Position numbers and translations under genes: made by a program | Notes under the pieces: generated by a model | Databases searched by the model: none | What the model saw: only the letters and a program-made list of their open reading frames with translations | Told to the model about the DNA's origin: nothing | Origin: Phoenix dactylifera | Lineage: Eukaryota; Streptophyta; Magnoliopsida; Arecales; Arecaceae | Reading direction: 5' to 3' | NCBI RefSeq assembly: GCF_009389715.1 | Contig: NC_052399.1 | Coordinates: 15,937,646 to 16,001,645 of the forward strand | Length of the DNA stretch: 64,000 nt | Part shown: piece after piece, positions 37,041 to 50,274 of the stretch | How the letters are laid out: each line of letters opens with the position of its first letter | How positions within the stretch are numbered: position 1 is the first letter of the stretch

Positions 37041-39480
37041 CATTTACTATAATCTTTTTGTCAAATTAACCAGCATTGAACCAAATAGCTCCCTCCATGT
37101 TCCGGCAAAATAGAAGATTTACATGACCAAATTTTCCATCTGTTAAACCCCAAGACTTCATTAATCAAGGAAAAATGGAACCGATTGAGCTATAATTATT
37201 CCTATTACTCCGACAATGAATTGCTTCTAAATGAAACTAACTAGACCTGCATTGGTATTCATGCAATAAAAGTCTAACATGCCATTAGTAGATAACCAAC
37301 AAATAATGAATGCAAATCAAGAAATAGTAAAATTAATAGAAATAATTGTAAGACTCTTCATTAAATGTATAAAGCCTGTGATCTATTTCTCCCTCCGTCT
37401 TATATGTCCACAACAAGAAAACTCGAGCCTTGAATTTTGGTTCAATCTTGTTACAAGGATATGGACATACAATCCAAATGCAAACATCAACACGACATGC
37501 ATAAGCCATGACACAGACTTAGTGACAACTAAAGGTTCACTATAAATTTCTAAATGTTAAACTTACGTTGCCAACTAACAAACTTAACCCCTAACATTGT
37601 AGGAAATATATTTAATCTAGAATACAGATCCATGGTAATATGGGTTCCTTGAAAATTATTCTTTACATCAACTATAGCAATTTTCTAAGTAGTCATTTTC
37701 ATAGATACGATGTCTACTCTCAACTCTCTCCCTACATGTGTCATATCTTACTACTCCAAGAAAAACACCATTTGTCTTCACAAATCACCAAAACAGTTAC
37801 TGAAACAAAATTAAATTGACCTCATCCAAACGAGTAAAATGCCGAAACTCAGGGTTTCATACCCTCCTGTGCCAGTCTTAAGAACATGTGCTAACTACAG
37901 AAGGTTTCTCGCACAACAGATTATTAAGTGCCATAACAAATCAAATCTTTGGTGGAATCCACAAGTAATATCCAATCCTCCAACCCTCCATCCTTTTTCT
38001 AACACTTTGTATCCAAATACTCATAAGCAAAGATCATTTGCCTTATTCACAATTCACCAAAATTATTTCCAGATTACTCATCAAGACTATATCTACTATT
38101 TTAATGGCATAAGGTTTGTGACCGGACTCTTTCCTTTGTGATCCAAATATCCTTCCATAGCCAGACTTTTAGACCCCAATATTATCATAAGATTAAGAAA
38201 AAATCCATGCCACATTTAAATTGCTACCATTGTATCAGGTATTTTCTTTTTTGTCAGCCTCCCTCTTTGCTAATCCCTGTCAAACTAGAAAATAAAAGGA
38301 GGTCTAAAAAAATCACTTCAGTTAATGCTTTCTTAGAGGGAAAAACATGCGCATTGGACATGCCAAACAGTAACCTATATAACGCCCAACCTCCTAGATA
38401 GGCCTTCCAACACAATTATGATATACTGCAGTCATGTTTGGGAACTCATATAATAGATAGAAATTGCGCAATAATACAAATGAGATCCATTTTCCCATTA
38501 GGGTAATTAGATTTCGAAGTGAACCTACCTAGGATAAGATCCACTCAAACATTATGTTCATGTAGCAACATCAAAAACACCAGCAATCAAAACACACACA
38601 CACACACACAAAAAAAAGGCATACAATTCCTGGAAAGGGGGGAAAAAGGAAAAGCAAAAACAAGTTCACCAATGTCAACTAGTGTGGACAACAAAATCAT
38701 GACAAACTATAGCTTATATCCACCAGAACACTTAATAAGTGCAGGTAAGTAGAATTTTCTAGGACAAGAAATAATAGTGGATCACAAAATACACATGGCC
38801 CAAATTTAAGCACCAAAATAAACAGCCACAGAGGGGGAATTCATGGTGTTTCTTTCTACTTACAACTGTGGCATACTGTAAAATATGTATTAATCACATC
38901 CATCACAACCAGCAAATTGATTCATGAAGCTGTACATTGTATAATATGGCACTCGATCAAACAATCAAATAATAAACCTCCGTTTGCCATAAGTAGAACA
39001 GTAGAAAGACTTATGACTCAGAATCTCAGATAAAGAAAACAATGTCACATTTTTTGTAGGGAAATTAAAAATTCACGATTCACAATTTTTCATCTATCTG
39101 ATTACCTAAAATCACATCATATCGTCAATTTCTCCTTGCATGGTCCACTCCAGCACTTAATCCAAGCAAGCCATTCAATTCACTCGAACATTAAACACAT
39201 AAAGGTGAAATTTTTAATACTAATAAAGAGCTATTATTTCATTCACTTTAGATGACAGCAAAATAAAGTATAAACCCTAAGAACTCCAGCGATCATTGTC
39301 ACAAGTAACACCGAACCAAGAATTACAACATAGCAAGCATACCCGAACTCGGTACCACCATCGTCATCTTCTTGATACTACCTCAGGCTTTTACCTATTA
39401 AAAGCAAGACAAGATCTCACAGAACAGAAACAGAAGGACGGAAGGAGAAAAAGGACAAGATCGAAGAAGAGCCATCTATT
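37041..39480. other. Spacer and 3' flank of eIF1A
   Basis: AT-rich. It holds a CA dinucleotide run (about 38591-38609). The last few hundred bases before 39481 are probably the eIF1A 3' UTR, read on the minus strand. No further gene is supported. Confidence 0.4.
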
Positions 39481-39918
39481 TTAGATCTTGTCAATGTCCT
39501 CGTCCTCAAACTCGATGTAGTCGTCGCCAGCGCCCTCGTCCTCCTCATCGAGCCCGCCAGCGATGCCCTCGTTGAGACGAGTGTTCTCGGGGAGCTCGCC
39601 ATAGGCCTTCAAGAGCCGCGCCTCGTCGGGCATGTACTTGAGGATGACGTCGGCCTTGTCGTCCTGGTAGTCGCGGAGGCCGACGAGGACGATGTCGCCG
39701 GCGGCGATCCAGACCTTTTTGTGCATCTTGCCGCGGATGTGGCAGAGGCGCTTCGTGCCGTCGATGCACATGGCCTCGCAGCGTCCGTTTCCGAGCATCC
39801 GGAGGACCTGGGCGTACTCCTGGCCGTCCTCCTTAAAGATCAGCTCCCGCTTCTCGTCGTCGGCCTCGTTCTTCCCCCGCTTCCGGTTCTTGCCTCCCTT
39901 CCCCTTGTTCTTCGGCAT
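39481..39918 (-). CDS. EIF1A: Translation initiation factor eIF1A (145 aa, intronless)
   Basis: eIF1A binds the 40S A site, promotes scanning and works with eIF1, eIF2 and eIF5B in start-codon selection. The basic N-tail [20 protein letters not shown], the OB-fold core (about 30-95, including [20 protein letters not shown] and [22 protein letters not shown]) and the acidic C-tail ending [14 protein letters not shown] are all present. Length is normal for plants. The coding sequence is one uninterrupted GC-rich exon, whereas neighbouring genes have many introns. There are no stops, tail or flanking repeats to suggest a processed pseudogene. The ATG at 39918 is the only one in context. Confidence 0.97.
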   Translation of the reverse strand: MPKNKGKGGKNRKRGKNEADDEKRELIFKEDGQEYAQVLRMLGNGRCEAMCIDGTKRLCHIRGKMHKKVWIAAGDIVLVGLRDYQDDKADVILKYMPDEARLLKAYGELPENTRLNEGIAGGLDEEDEGAGDDYIEFEDEDIDKI

Positions 39919-40160
39919 CTCGGTCGGCGGCGGCTCGCCGGAACCCTAACCCCAACTCCCGATAGCCCACGAGGTTTCTTGCGGCTCTCTCTCGGAGAGA
40001 GCGGAGGGAGGGATGGATGGTTGCGTTGGAGTTACGACGGCCCGGGGTTGGACCGTTTTCAGTATAAATTTGTATATATCATCATTATTATTCGATTCCT
40101 ATGCGAAGAAGGAATTGTATGCGAGTCTTAACTAGTGAACAAGGAATTGTATGCGAGTCG
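39919..40160 (-). promoter_or_regulatory. Leader and promoter region of eIF1A with duplicated 19-mer
   Basis: Minus-strand TTAGGGTTCCGG lies just upstream of the ATG, resembling a telo-box in reverse. A TATA-rich stretch (about 40062-40080) is a possible core promoter. AAGGAATTGTATGCGAGTC occurs at 40109-40127 and 40141-40159, exactly 32 bp apart. Confidence 0.45.
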
Positions 40161-40491
40161 TAAAGGTAAGGGCATTTATAAACCTACACGTGTCGGTCGA
40201 ATCAGAGGAGGCTCCCAGTCCAACAAGAGGCAGAGTGGGCCTCATGGCCCATTAACAAATGAAGAGTGTTTGGGTTCGCCGGCAGAACTAACGTGGGCTG
40301 GGCTAACATGTCCTACAGCCTGGCCTACTCTTCAATTTGGGCTGAGTTGGGGTGGTAGTGCTGCACTTGGGCTGGCATCGTTTTGGAAATTGTCAACCCT
40401 GGCTGCATGCAGCTTGAAGGCTGGAGCAAGCTGGACTAATCTAGAATTTGGTAATTTTGTATGATAGATTTTGAAATTCCAACAGGATCCT

Positions 40492-40544
<53 letters not shown>

Positions 40545-41984
40545 GGATTTCAATCATGCTTGAACTAGCGTGATTCAAACTAAATTGTGTTTGGATTGGA
40601 AATTTTTGAGGATTTGGTTTGAGCGAGCGCAATATTTTTCGTTTAGATTGGGATTGGATTAGTAAGATTTCCCATTATGGCCGGCTAAGATATACAGTAG
40701 CAATTTGTTCATGAGGTTAGTAAAACTAATTAAAACTAATAGAAAGCATATATGAAATGCTAAGATGATGTCTACATTGTCACCTGCAGTCCCTAAAATT
40801 TTCACCTATTTTTTAACCTTGTGGTGAGGTTATGACTGATCAAATTTCTCTGTCGAAACACAATAATTCACACAGCCCATGAATTGAAATTGTACATATA
40901 TAAGCCTCATTCCATAAATATAGGGCAAGTTTTACTATCAGGTTGAAATGCATCAAGTTCAAGAAAGTTTCACGATCAGCTGTCAGCATGCTTCAGCCCT
41001 GGGTTGTCTGAAATTCATAGTGAGGACTACTTTACTGCCATGAACCTGGAAAGGCCATGGCAAATTGGAATGCTAGCTTACAATTGTATAATCTGTCCTT
41101 TTTTCCACATGACTTGAGAGCAACTTTGAGTAAGGCTAAGGAGACTAAGAATATTCCTGTAAGGACTTTTGCAGGCGTGAGTTTAGTTCCATATCATCTG
41201 TACAATGGATAGATCTGTATACTTATGCATGATCAAAAAACTCAAATAATGCCTTTCGGCTACTTTTTTTTCCGATAAGGTCCTTATGAACCTGTTTCTC
41301 TTACTCTCTTTTTTTTTTCTCTAATGTCGTGCTCCATTTGCATGTCAGCTTTTTTCATAACATGGAAACTTAAAACACCCGATCCTTTATGGTGATTAAA
41401 AGTTGGGTCTACCCCATCCTTCTCCCAAATCAGAGTTAAAAAAGGATCAGGCTGTGATCGACCAATCCTATAAATTATGCCTATTCATCGAGAAAAGGTT
41501 GGGCAAAAAGAAAAGAGGATGAAGAATGATGCAAGTAACCTCATTCATTTCTTAATCATATTATACAAGATAAGGAGCCCCATGATGCCATCCATCATCC
41601 ATGTAATGTTGCATTCAAACTTCATTCTTTTATATCAGAATTATCCACGTGCTTACTTGTCTGTCGTTCCTGTTTCCTTTTTTCTTCCGACAGAATTAGT
41701 GCATTAATTTCTGAAGGTTAGGCATCATACTCATTAGTCAACAGTAGCAGTAAGCAAGCATGTTTTAATATCTGAGATCCATAGCCCAACGCTACCCTCT
41801 TCTCCTCTATGGCAATTAGCAAACGTTCCCTTTCATTTCTTCATCAGTCTTTGCTCCCGGCTTCTCACTTTTTGTTGGTTGGAAATTAAAAGCTTTTTAA
41901 TTCAACAGTTTCTGAAAGAAAGCCAATAAGGACTTGCTGACTTGGTGGTTTGGACCCTGATCTTTGTTGAGTTGGTGATTTACA
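40161..41984. other. Spacer with AC microsatellite
   Basis: No gene is supported. A plus-strand frame at 40135-40464 has no domain. The AC run at 40497-40540 is listed separately. Confidence 0.45.
40497..40540. repeat. (AC)22 microsatellite
   Basis: Twenty-two uninterrupted AC units followed by ATATGG. It is probably length-polymorphic. Confidence 0.95.
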
Positions 41985-43250
41985 TTTTTTTTTAAAGGGA
42001 GGTTGCCCGCTCATTTTTATTGAAAAGAAAGGAGTTTACATGAGATGTCCGGAAGTAAAAGAAGAAGAAAAGGTTACAAAAAAGATTGAATGTACAGTAG
42101 TCAGAGGAGTGAAAGAGTGCAGCTTTACAAAAATCTGGGTAAGGATCTGATTGTATTTCATCATCTATCAAAGCTTAGTAGTTGTTTATGATTGCACAGC
42201 ACTGACCAGTCCTTTGGAAGAGAGACCAATACTTGCCATTGAGGATTCTAATGAAGCTTTGCCGAGGAAGATCCTGGCATTCCTTTCCTGCCATTGAGGA
42301 TTCAACCCATCTGTGATGTTTTAAAGCAAAATTGGATCTCACTCAATGTCTATTCCTTTCCGATTTTGATCTGAAAACTGCTTATTTGCCTAGATATCAG
42401 AATCTAAATCCAGTCCTACTATTGATGCTAATCCTGCTGGCCTATATCTGAATCTCAGTAGCAATAATTGCTTGCTAAAGTTCTGAAGGATCAAAAGGAG
42501 GGGAAGAAGGGAGGGCCTGGCCATCAGTTTGCTGGAGCCGGTCAGTCGTGACTCGTGTATGAATCCATCTAAAATTAGGCAAATCATGGGCCATAATGTG
42601 TTTTGTGTTAGAGCCTGGTTGCGTCTGATAAATTCGATGTCATATGGCAGATGCTAGGTTGCTTGCACTCTATGCTTCACTAATTCAGTGAATATAGCAC
42701 CAGTATCTACCATTTTATTTTAAACTATGCAAGTCTACTTTCAGCAGACTCAAAAGATGGCAGCTGCCAGCTGATCGAAAGAGGCTCCAATAGCAGCACA
42801 AATCTAGATGGTTTTTTAGAAAGGGTATGCGACTTTACCTTTGCATGCTTGCTGAGAGGCTGTTTTTATGTTTCGAACCTATGACCTCTAGGTAATTAGG
42901 AAGCAACCTTAAGCATTAAGCCAAGGCTCATCCTCTTAGCAACTTTCCAATGACACTGACGTCATATCAGACCACGAGTACAAGAATTTGTAAATTGTAG
43001 AGGGATGCTGTGGAAAACTTTCCTGAATTACATGCTCTCCAGCCAATTTTATCAGGTAAGGAAGAACGTTGAGTGCCTGCTAATACCCGCTGCAGCTCAA
43101 GCCACTCAAAAGCAGGTTGGCTACTGATGGGAGATGGAGTATTAATATTCCAGCATTTTCTTCTAGCACTCCAGAGGATTAGCAACAGTAACATTCTTTT
43201 TCTCTTTTGTTCTTTTTTGTCTCCCATGTTGTGTCAACAAACATGGGTGG
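41985..43250 (-). mobile_element. Possible minus-strand L1 LINE remnant
   Basis: Minus-strand CAATAAAAATGAGCGGGC is followed by AACCTCCC and a short poly-A (about 41985-42025), which resembles plant L1 3' ends. About 1 kb upstream on that strand, DKIGWRACNSGKFSTASLYN (about 43000-43060) resembles the start of the zf-RVT domain. The middle is unrecognisable, so the two may belong to different fragments. Confidence 0.35.
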
Positions 43251-44919
43251 TGATTCATTTGGATCCTTATTCTTCTCCTTTCAGTCGCGTGTTTTCTTCC
43301 AGATTATAAATGGAACCAGCAGATTGCATCAACCAAATATGAACCAATTTTTCACAAAATCTACCAAACTTTGGATAAGCTTTGTGAAAATTCTTCGAGA
43401 TTATGTGGTGCAAACTGGAAACGTCTATGTTGTAGAAGAAAAGCCAGTTCATCTAGAATAGGTTGTACTGGAAAAATTTGCCAATTTACCATAACCTGCG
43501 ATAGATACCTGCTTCTCCACTGAGAACAGTATCATCCCTTCAAAGAATGACTTATTCACAAATCGACAAACTTCAACCGACGTACAAATAAATCCTACGT
43601 AACTCCATTGTCTTGATTTAGATTGAAGATTATACTATGAACGACTGACAGAGGGGAAGTAGTAAGCACACCAAGCGACGCATGAAAGCAAATATTACTA
43701 AATCAACATCTATGAGACAGCTTTTTTTTCTTTGGCAGGAACAAACGTGGACTAAGAGATTAGACAGCCCACCTAACTATAGTTCCTTCCAAAATAGACT
43801 CTAGACAAAAAGAACAATGACAAAAGCTATCGAAGGCTTAAGACTTACAACAAGAACAATGACAAAAGCTATGCAGTTACTAATGGAGATTTCCATCACA
43901 ATTTAACCTTTTAGTGGAGGACTCGACACAGTAAGGTCACTTTTAGACCAAAGAAGAGTCATTAATCTTTCAAAAGCTAATCTGCGTGCGGGAAAAACAC
44001 ATAACCTAGACCAAATCATGGAGGCAGCACTAGTTAGATGGAGATTGAGGGCTTGAAGGCCTCCAAGGTCAAAGATCTTTACTTGCTAGGCTTAGAATGA
44101 ATACTTAACAATATTTTGTGAGACCAGGCGCAAAAGAGCCACCCTTTTAGGCTTTTCCCAGCTCCAAGCTAACCTTTTTCTTCATGAGTCCCGTTGCCCT
44201 CCCTTTCCAAACCAAAGAAGTCAAATATCGTACGCTGAGGGACACAAGTTGGGAACATTCAAAAGGCCTTGATATTCCATTCAGCAAGTTTTGTAGAACG
44301 TTATTAAACTAACTGAAAATGAAGAAACCTTAAATCTTGCCTTGAAAGACGATCACTAGTGACATGATTAAGACTAAAGATGCATTCGTAAGGGGTCTAA
44401 GATGCGGATTTTTTGATGTAGGAGTCCCCTATTTGAGAATCCCAAGACTTTTTTTTTTCATTTCAACTTTTAAAAAAAAATCAGAATTTGTACTGCTCTT
44501 GTGTAGTCAGTCACACCTGTCCATCTGCTAGAAAAGAATCCATTTAAGTCTGATGCAAGATCTAAAGATTATAGACATTTCCATGCACAAGGGATGCATT
44601 ACCAAACTAGATAACTTTTAAGATATTGGCATTTCTCTATGCCTTCCACCAGGCAAACCAAGCGTTCTGCAATTTGACATCATTAAAAGAGATGCACCAA
44701 TGTTCCTTCAAATAAAAGTAATAAAAAAATGTGCCATGAAGTTCTTTAAACTTGATATTCATTGTTGATCTATTTTCTACCAATTCAAATATTTGGGATC
44801 GAATGATTGATTAAAATAGTATTAGAGCACAGGTCATTAAAGATCTCCTAAACATCAGTTATTTGTCTAATTATCCCTATCATTTCTCATCTTGATTCTT
44901 GTCTGTAATCTTCTTTCGA
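43251..44919. other. Gene-free spacer
   Basis: No gene is supported. A 21-bp word, AAGAACAATGACAAAAGCTAT, occurs twice about 43 bp apart near 43809-43872. Confidence 0.4.
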
Positions 44920-45330
44920 GAAAATGTGATGGTAGAACCCCACCTTTATTAGATCAGAGAAAAGAAAACAATTTACACTGTGTATAACTTTGAGTGTAAC
45001 AAAGAAAAACTCTCAGGTCTTTTCCCTGAACATAGGTGACCCGAACTGGTGAATAATTTATATACTGCCTTTGCAATAGCCCTGGCCAAAGTTTGCTTTC
45101 CATGAAAAATGAGACTATTGCTTACCTTCCAGACCTCTCAACACTAGGATTCTTCTTTTCCTCATCAAGGTCCAAGTGGATAGGTGAGAGCTACGGCCTC
45201 TCTTGATACTTATCCTATTCCTCAATTCCTCCCCTACAGGCTTTACAAACCTACAACTAAGAAAAGTTGGTCCATTATTTCTAGCTTTCATATATGCAAA
45301 GTATGGAAAGTAGTTGTAGAAATATTCTCC
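44920..45330 (-). mobile_element. Possible 3' remnant of a second minus-strand LINE
   Basis: On the minus strand a frame-broken stretch reads LIFHGKQTLARAIAKAVYKLF (split by stops and shifts; about 45050-45120). It is followed by an AATAAAGGTGGGGTTCTACC string at 44935-44960. Both are reminiscent of the C-terminus and 3' UTR of plant L1 elements. No poly-A tail or target duplication was found. Confidence 0.35.
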
Positions 45331-47390
45331 TTGTGATAGGATAGCATCTCTTGTCCCTGCCTTTCAAAATCTGCCTAGATTTGATGATATCAGCCTTATT
45401 TGATCATATCTTGAAGGTTTATTTTCTTAATCTATATTGGCTTTCCAAACTGACTTAGGTCCAGGCATAGTATCGAACCCTTTTTCTCTTCCTGTCAATT
45501 TTAGATGCAGATCAAGTCAAATACATTTTAGCTAGATTTATGATTTTTCAGCATGCTTTTGTATGTCTTCTTGATTCTTGATTCACTCTGTGCGTATGTT
45601 TCAAACAGCATATAGCTAGCTAACATGATCGCCCAACAAAAGACCTCCATGACGAATTGCCAAGCATGTTAAATTATGCAAGAAAATTAATTGCATCCAA
45701 AATTCTCCAATAATACTACTCCTAACTGGATCCTATTTAGTCCGATCTAATTCCCATTTTTTATGCAATCCAAATATATAAAAAAACACTACTAAAACCC
45801 CACTTAGATTTTTTTTTTTTTTTTGATACACCGGCTACTCATCCTACTCTAATATAAGTGTAGCCAATCGAGTCAAAAGCAAGAATTTTTTTTTTCACTA
45901 CACACATAATAGGACTTAAATCAAGACAGGCTTACTTAACCTGATCCACTTGTAATTATAATTTTAACCTGATCCACTTGTAATTATAATTTTTTCTACT
46001 CTAACCTTTTTTTTCTATAGGAAAATGCCAAAGTCAGAGGGTATTGAAAATTGGGAACCCAAGTTGAGATTCGCTTCAATGTAGGCATTGTTTGGGCACC
46101 TAACGCCCCGCCTCATATTGAAATAACCGGCACGAGCTCAACATCAACTCATCATCGTTGACGATTTGTAGCCTCCAAAGAGTCCAAACCCAAATTTTCC
46201 TCCCTATTTTAAGACATTATTGCATCCATCCAAGCCTGGTAGATCAAAATTTTATAAAGGGTAGGTTGTTGTCACCTCAGCGCGAGTCCCATATGATCTC
46301 GGAATTTCCAATATATTCCGGGGAAAAAGTCTTCCTTCCACCTTGACGCAGGCGATCCAAGAGAGAGCCATATCTATGACGACTTTGGCAGCGATTCCAA
46401 AACCACGTGGGAAATTTTCTAGCAAACGTCTCGGTTACAAAGTAAGAGGCTTCGCCTTAGCTACTTGGGATGTGACTCATGAATATGTTACGTATTAAAT
46501 CATTAAACCTATATAATGCCACAAAAATTTTATGGTCTTGCAGAAGATAAAAATATGTAGAATTCAGTTTTTCAATATAAATAACAGTAGAAATTCTTTA
46601 GGATACAGAATGCTTTGCACGGAGATTTCAAGGTAAAAGATTTCATAATTTTTTCTTAGAAAAACATGAATCCATATGTGCACTATATATAAATACATAT
46701 AATTTATTGAATAAATATGCATAGAAGCACAACGAATGCCGTGATATGTGTGTGTCCAAATGCATTTACTTGTTCATTGCATACATTCATGCATCAGTAT
46801 TCTATCTTTATAAATAGTGGAAAATGATGTGCCCAAGAGCATTCATGGCCTTGCTATTTAAGATAGAAAGAAGCCTAGCTAACAAGTTCATGTAAAAGTA
46901 TGCATGGCGCTGCTACTTCATCTATATGGTACGAAGAATGTACTGAATATCTGATTTGGATGTGGATACTATATCAGAATAGGATTGATATAGAATCCAG
47001 TATCGAGACGACGAACGCTGCTATGCACCATGAGTTATCCCGTCAGAAGGTCATATCTATCCCGTCGGAAAGTCATATCTGCTTAAGCTATTTTTAGTCT
47101 TATCTTAGTCACCTGACTAATAGCCGGCTAGATAAACTGCAAATCCAGGAGTTTGGAGTTTGTTATGTGGGACCTACATTGCGTCTCCATTGGGCCTACC
47201 ATGGTGCCCTACGTCTCTCCCCTAACTCTGTCCCGGAGCGGCGCCCTCGCGTACGTGACTCGTTCACATCTATCGTCTCCAACTTCAAAATCCTGAGCCT
47301 AGAAATTTTTGGCTCCCCACGTCGACATCTCATGACGACAACCTCTCCTTACTCTCCGCTTATTTTATATCAATCCAAGCACTGCTAAGG
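45331..47390. other. Spacer and LBD upstream region
   Basis: No gene is supported before 47444. It includes the 28-bp tandem pair at 45936-45991. A good TATA (TTTATAAATAG, 46807-46817) lies about 630 bp before the LBD ATG and a weaker TTTTATATC (47363-47371) about 75 bp before it; either could serve the gene. ATCCCGTCRGAARGTCATATCT occurs twice near 47037-47082. Confidence 0.4.
45936..45991. repeat. 28-bp tandem repeat, two copies
   Basis: TTAACCTGATCCACTTGTAA plus TATAATT is repeated at once (45936-45963 and 45964-45991) with no mismatch seen. Confidence 0.9.
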
Positions 47391-47443
47391 CACCAATTCA
47401 CTCGCCAAGTGCGTCTCCCAAGGACCGGCCGAGACTTCCGTGC

Positions 47444-49024
47444 ATGGATTCCATGGTTCGGGCTCGCCCTCATGAGCTGCCATGCGCTGCTTGCCGGACG
47501 CTTCACCGGAAGTGCAGTTACGGATGCATGTTGGCTCCGTACTTCCCAGCCGACGAGCCCGAGAAATTTGCGAGTGTCCATAAGGTGTTTGGAGCTAGCA
47601 ATGTGATCAAAATGCTGCAAGTGAGTGATCTTCCTATATATCAATCCGTTCTTGTTTTTTCTTTTTCGTTAAATATTCAAGTATCAGTTGTCCAACATAG
47701 CGAGTGTCCACAAGTTCTCTTTGATTTTCTATCTAAATTCTAAGATTATGGCCATCAAAAAGAACTTGAAATCGCCTAGATCTCCTATTGTCTCTAATAC
47801 GCAGTTCGCATCCTTGGAGATTTTATTTCCAAGCTTGATATGAGTGTATGATGCAACGTTCAGCTACTCTACTTAATTAGTTTTAGTTGTCCACCTGCGA
47901 GCTTGGCTAATCTTTTTCAGCTATTTGTTTCTCGGTTTGGCTTCTATTTCCTCCTCTCTACGGAACTCATATTCCACCAAAACATTGGAGAGACAGTAGT
48001 TGACAAGTCTCATCACCTCGTAACCCCTACGTAACTTAATGGATGACTTACCACAAGAACTGTAGCTTAGTACTCTGATTTTTGGGCCCCTCAATCTATA
48101 TTGCGCATAGCTAGCTTTCACTTGCTTGTACATGTGGTTTTACTGAAAGTTTGGCACATTACCTAGGCTAACTGATGGCAATTCCTCGACTTTTGAAGGA
48201 TAACAACCCGGCCCTTCTTTATTCGAGTTGAAAAGGAAATTGTCGATCCGAAAAATATTATAGTCATATACTTCTAATCTTGTGGTCGTATTAGATGTCC
48301 TAGCTATGTATCTATTCTATCATTAAAAACAAACTCCAGAGTGTTGCTTGAAGCTCTGCTCAGAGGTTCATCCTTCTCCACACCATGTGAATTCTCATGC
48401 GATATGTTCGACAACTGATATTTGTATATCTCAAAAGAAAGCTTATGCATATTACTTAGTAACATTTGCTAGGTCATTGAAATGAATCGCCTAAATAAAC
48501 AAACAATTCTACTATATAGGTGTATAAAGAAACGAAACGAATTTCAAATTATTTCAGACAGGTCCTTTGTTCAAAATTTTAAATTTGGTAGGACCATGTT
48601 CAAAATGAAGCTGATAAAAGGAAGCATCAATTTTCTGAAAATGTCATCAAAGATAAAGTATACAGCAATACATGTCTAAGACTTGTGATGTGCCACAACT
48701 TTCATGGATCAGATGGTGGAGGATGGAAGGCGAGAGGATGCTGTAAAAAGCATGGTATATGAAGCTTATTCAAGGCTTCGAGACCCTGTCTATGGCTGCA
48801 CCGCCGCCATCTCCTACTTGCAGAAGCGCATGGAAGATCTTAAGGGGCAGCTGAAAACAACCACAGAGCAATTCCTCGAGTCGCAAGAACAAAGAGATCA
48901 ACTATTGAGAATTCTCATGGATGCTCCCTGCCTAAAGCAAACCTATCTTCCTGCTAGCAGCGTGGTGCACGACAGCGGTGGCAGTTTCATGTTCGACAAC
49001 ATGATCCATGACGGCCATTACTAG
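47444..49024 (+). CDS. Class I LOB-domain (LBD/AS2-like) transcription factor, 162 aa, 2 exons
   Basis: Exons 47444-47620 and 48713-49024 join in phase 0 across a 1092-bp GT-AG intron, at the usual LBD position after KMLQ. LBD proteins are plant-specific nuclear DNA-binding regulators of organ boundaries, roots and vasculature. The C-block CX2CX6CX3C uses Cys 14, 17, 24 and 28. The GAS block spans about 42-90 and includes FASVHKVFGASNV and DPVYGC. A leucine-zipper-like heptad follows at about 81-102, marking class I. The C-tail (about 103-162) is short and predicted helical, then loose. ATG 47444 was chosen as the first; MVRARPHEL at residue 4 is an alternative start. SMVYEAYSRLRDPVYGCTAAI resembles the LBD1/LBD11 group, but the member is not assigned. 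Confidence 0.92.
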
Positions 49025-50274
49025 ATTTTCATGCATAATTGCCAGCTGATATAAAAATCTGTGGTTCAGTCTTAATCACTTCATGTTGCATCAAGTTAGA
49101 GAAGATTTACATAATATTTAGTCAGGTACAAGGATATTATGTCCCAAGCAGAGGCAGCATAATCCAGGAAGTAAGCTAGATGTTATGAAAGTCCCATGGA
49201 TCAACCTTAATAACTCCATGGTGCATTAAGTGAGAGAGGATTAGATATAAATCAAGTTAGACGCAAGGATATCTGAAGCAAACGAAGCAGTAGTCAAGAA
49301 ACACAGATGTGAACTTCCTTTTCAAACTCTCAAAAGAGAAGAACAGTTCAAAAGCATCTAATTTCATGAAACGGCCGTTGACTGTTCACATAATAGCAAT
49401 AATAGTGATCTTGTTATTGTTATTTTTTGGGTGGTGGTAGGTGGACTGATGGAGAGAGGGGTGGACTGGTCTAACTACCTGAACCCCATGGAGTTACCCG
49501 GTTCTTCACAACCAACCTACATTTTTTGTTGTTGTGAATAATGAGTGATAAAAATCTGGGAAACAAAACAAAAGACGAGAGAGAACAGAGAGTACCTCAA
49601 GGTCCTGAACCAAGGCAATGGGTCCTTTTCAACCGTCCTTAGCATTTAGCTTTACAGTTCCTAGGCACCATGGCCGCCGCCGCCACCACAGTAATTCACA
49701 TGCCATTCATGTTCTGTCAGGCAAAAGGATTCGAATATACTCATGCGCTTCGCAGAGTTGAATATTTCAAAAAGGATTTGCCTTAGTTATTCAATGTACA
49801 TGCAGAGTGAAACAACCCTCAAAAGCAGCAATCAGGAAAACTCAAGCTTCATCATAAGAATCTATAAGTGATCGTTAATGTCGAACCACACGAGTCTTAT
49901 GTGACCTTTCCTGGTGTTAGGACATAAGCCATAAATTGAGCTCACTTGAAAAACTTAAAAAACAAAAAGCAAGAAAATAAGAGCAGGCTACAGGCCATTA
50001 GATTAGGAATCAAGGGTCTCTGGGCTCATCCATATATTTTTCTTTCATTTTTAACGATAATGATTCAGAAATACATACTTTATATCCATCATAAAAACCT
50101 GCAGAACAGCGCACTTTCATCGCATGCAACGATATGATCATATATGGACCATATGCAGCCATCAAACAATGATTTGAAGCTGACTTACCTAATCCCATGA
50201 ATATTGTACAACATAAAGCAGGCTCACAGAACAAGAATCCACATTTTACAAGTTGAGCAAGAAAGCTATGTTGC
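49025..50274. other. Convergent spacer between LBD and NLP
   Basis: Both 3' UTRs must lie here because the genes face each other. No third gene is seen. An AGTCCCATGGATCA-like sentence and the word AAGTTAGAGAAGATT/AAGTGAGAGAGGATT recur at about 49090-49260, suggesting a small decayed duplication. Confidence 0.4.

Noticed and set aside
40135-40464. A 109-codon plus-strand open frame upstream of eIF1A
   Set aside because: It overlaps the eIF1A promoter region, has no domain and has a random-looking composition.
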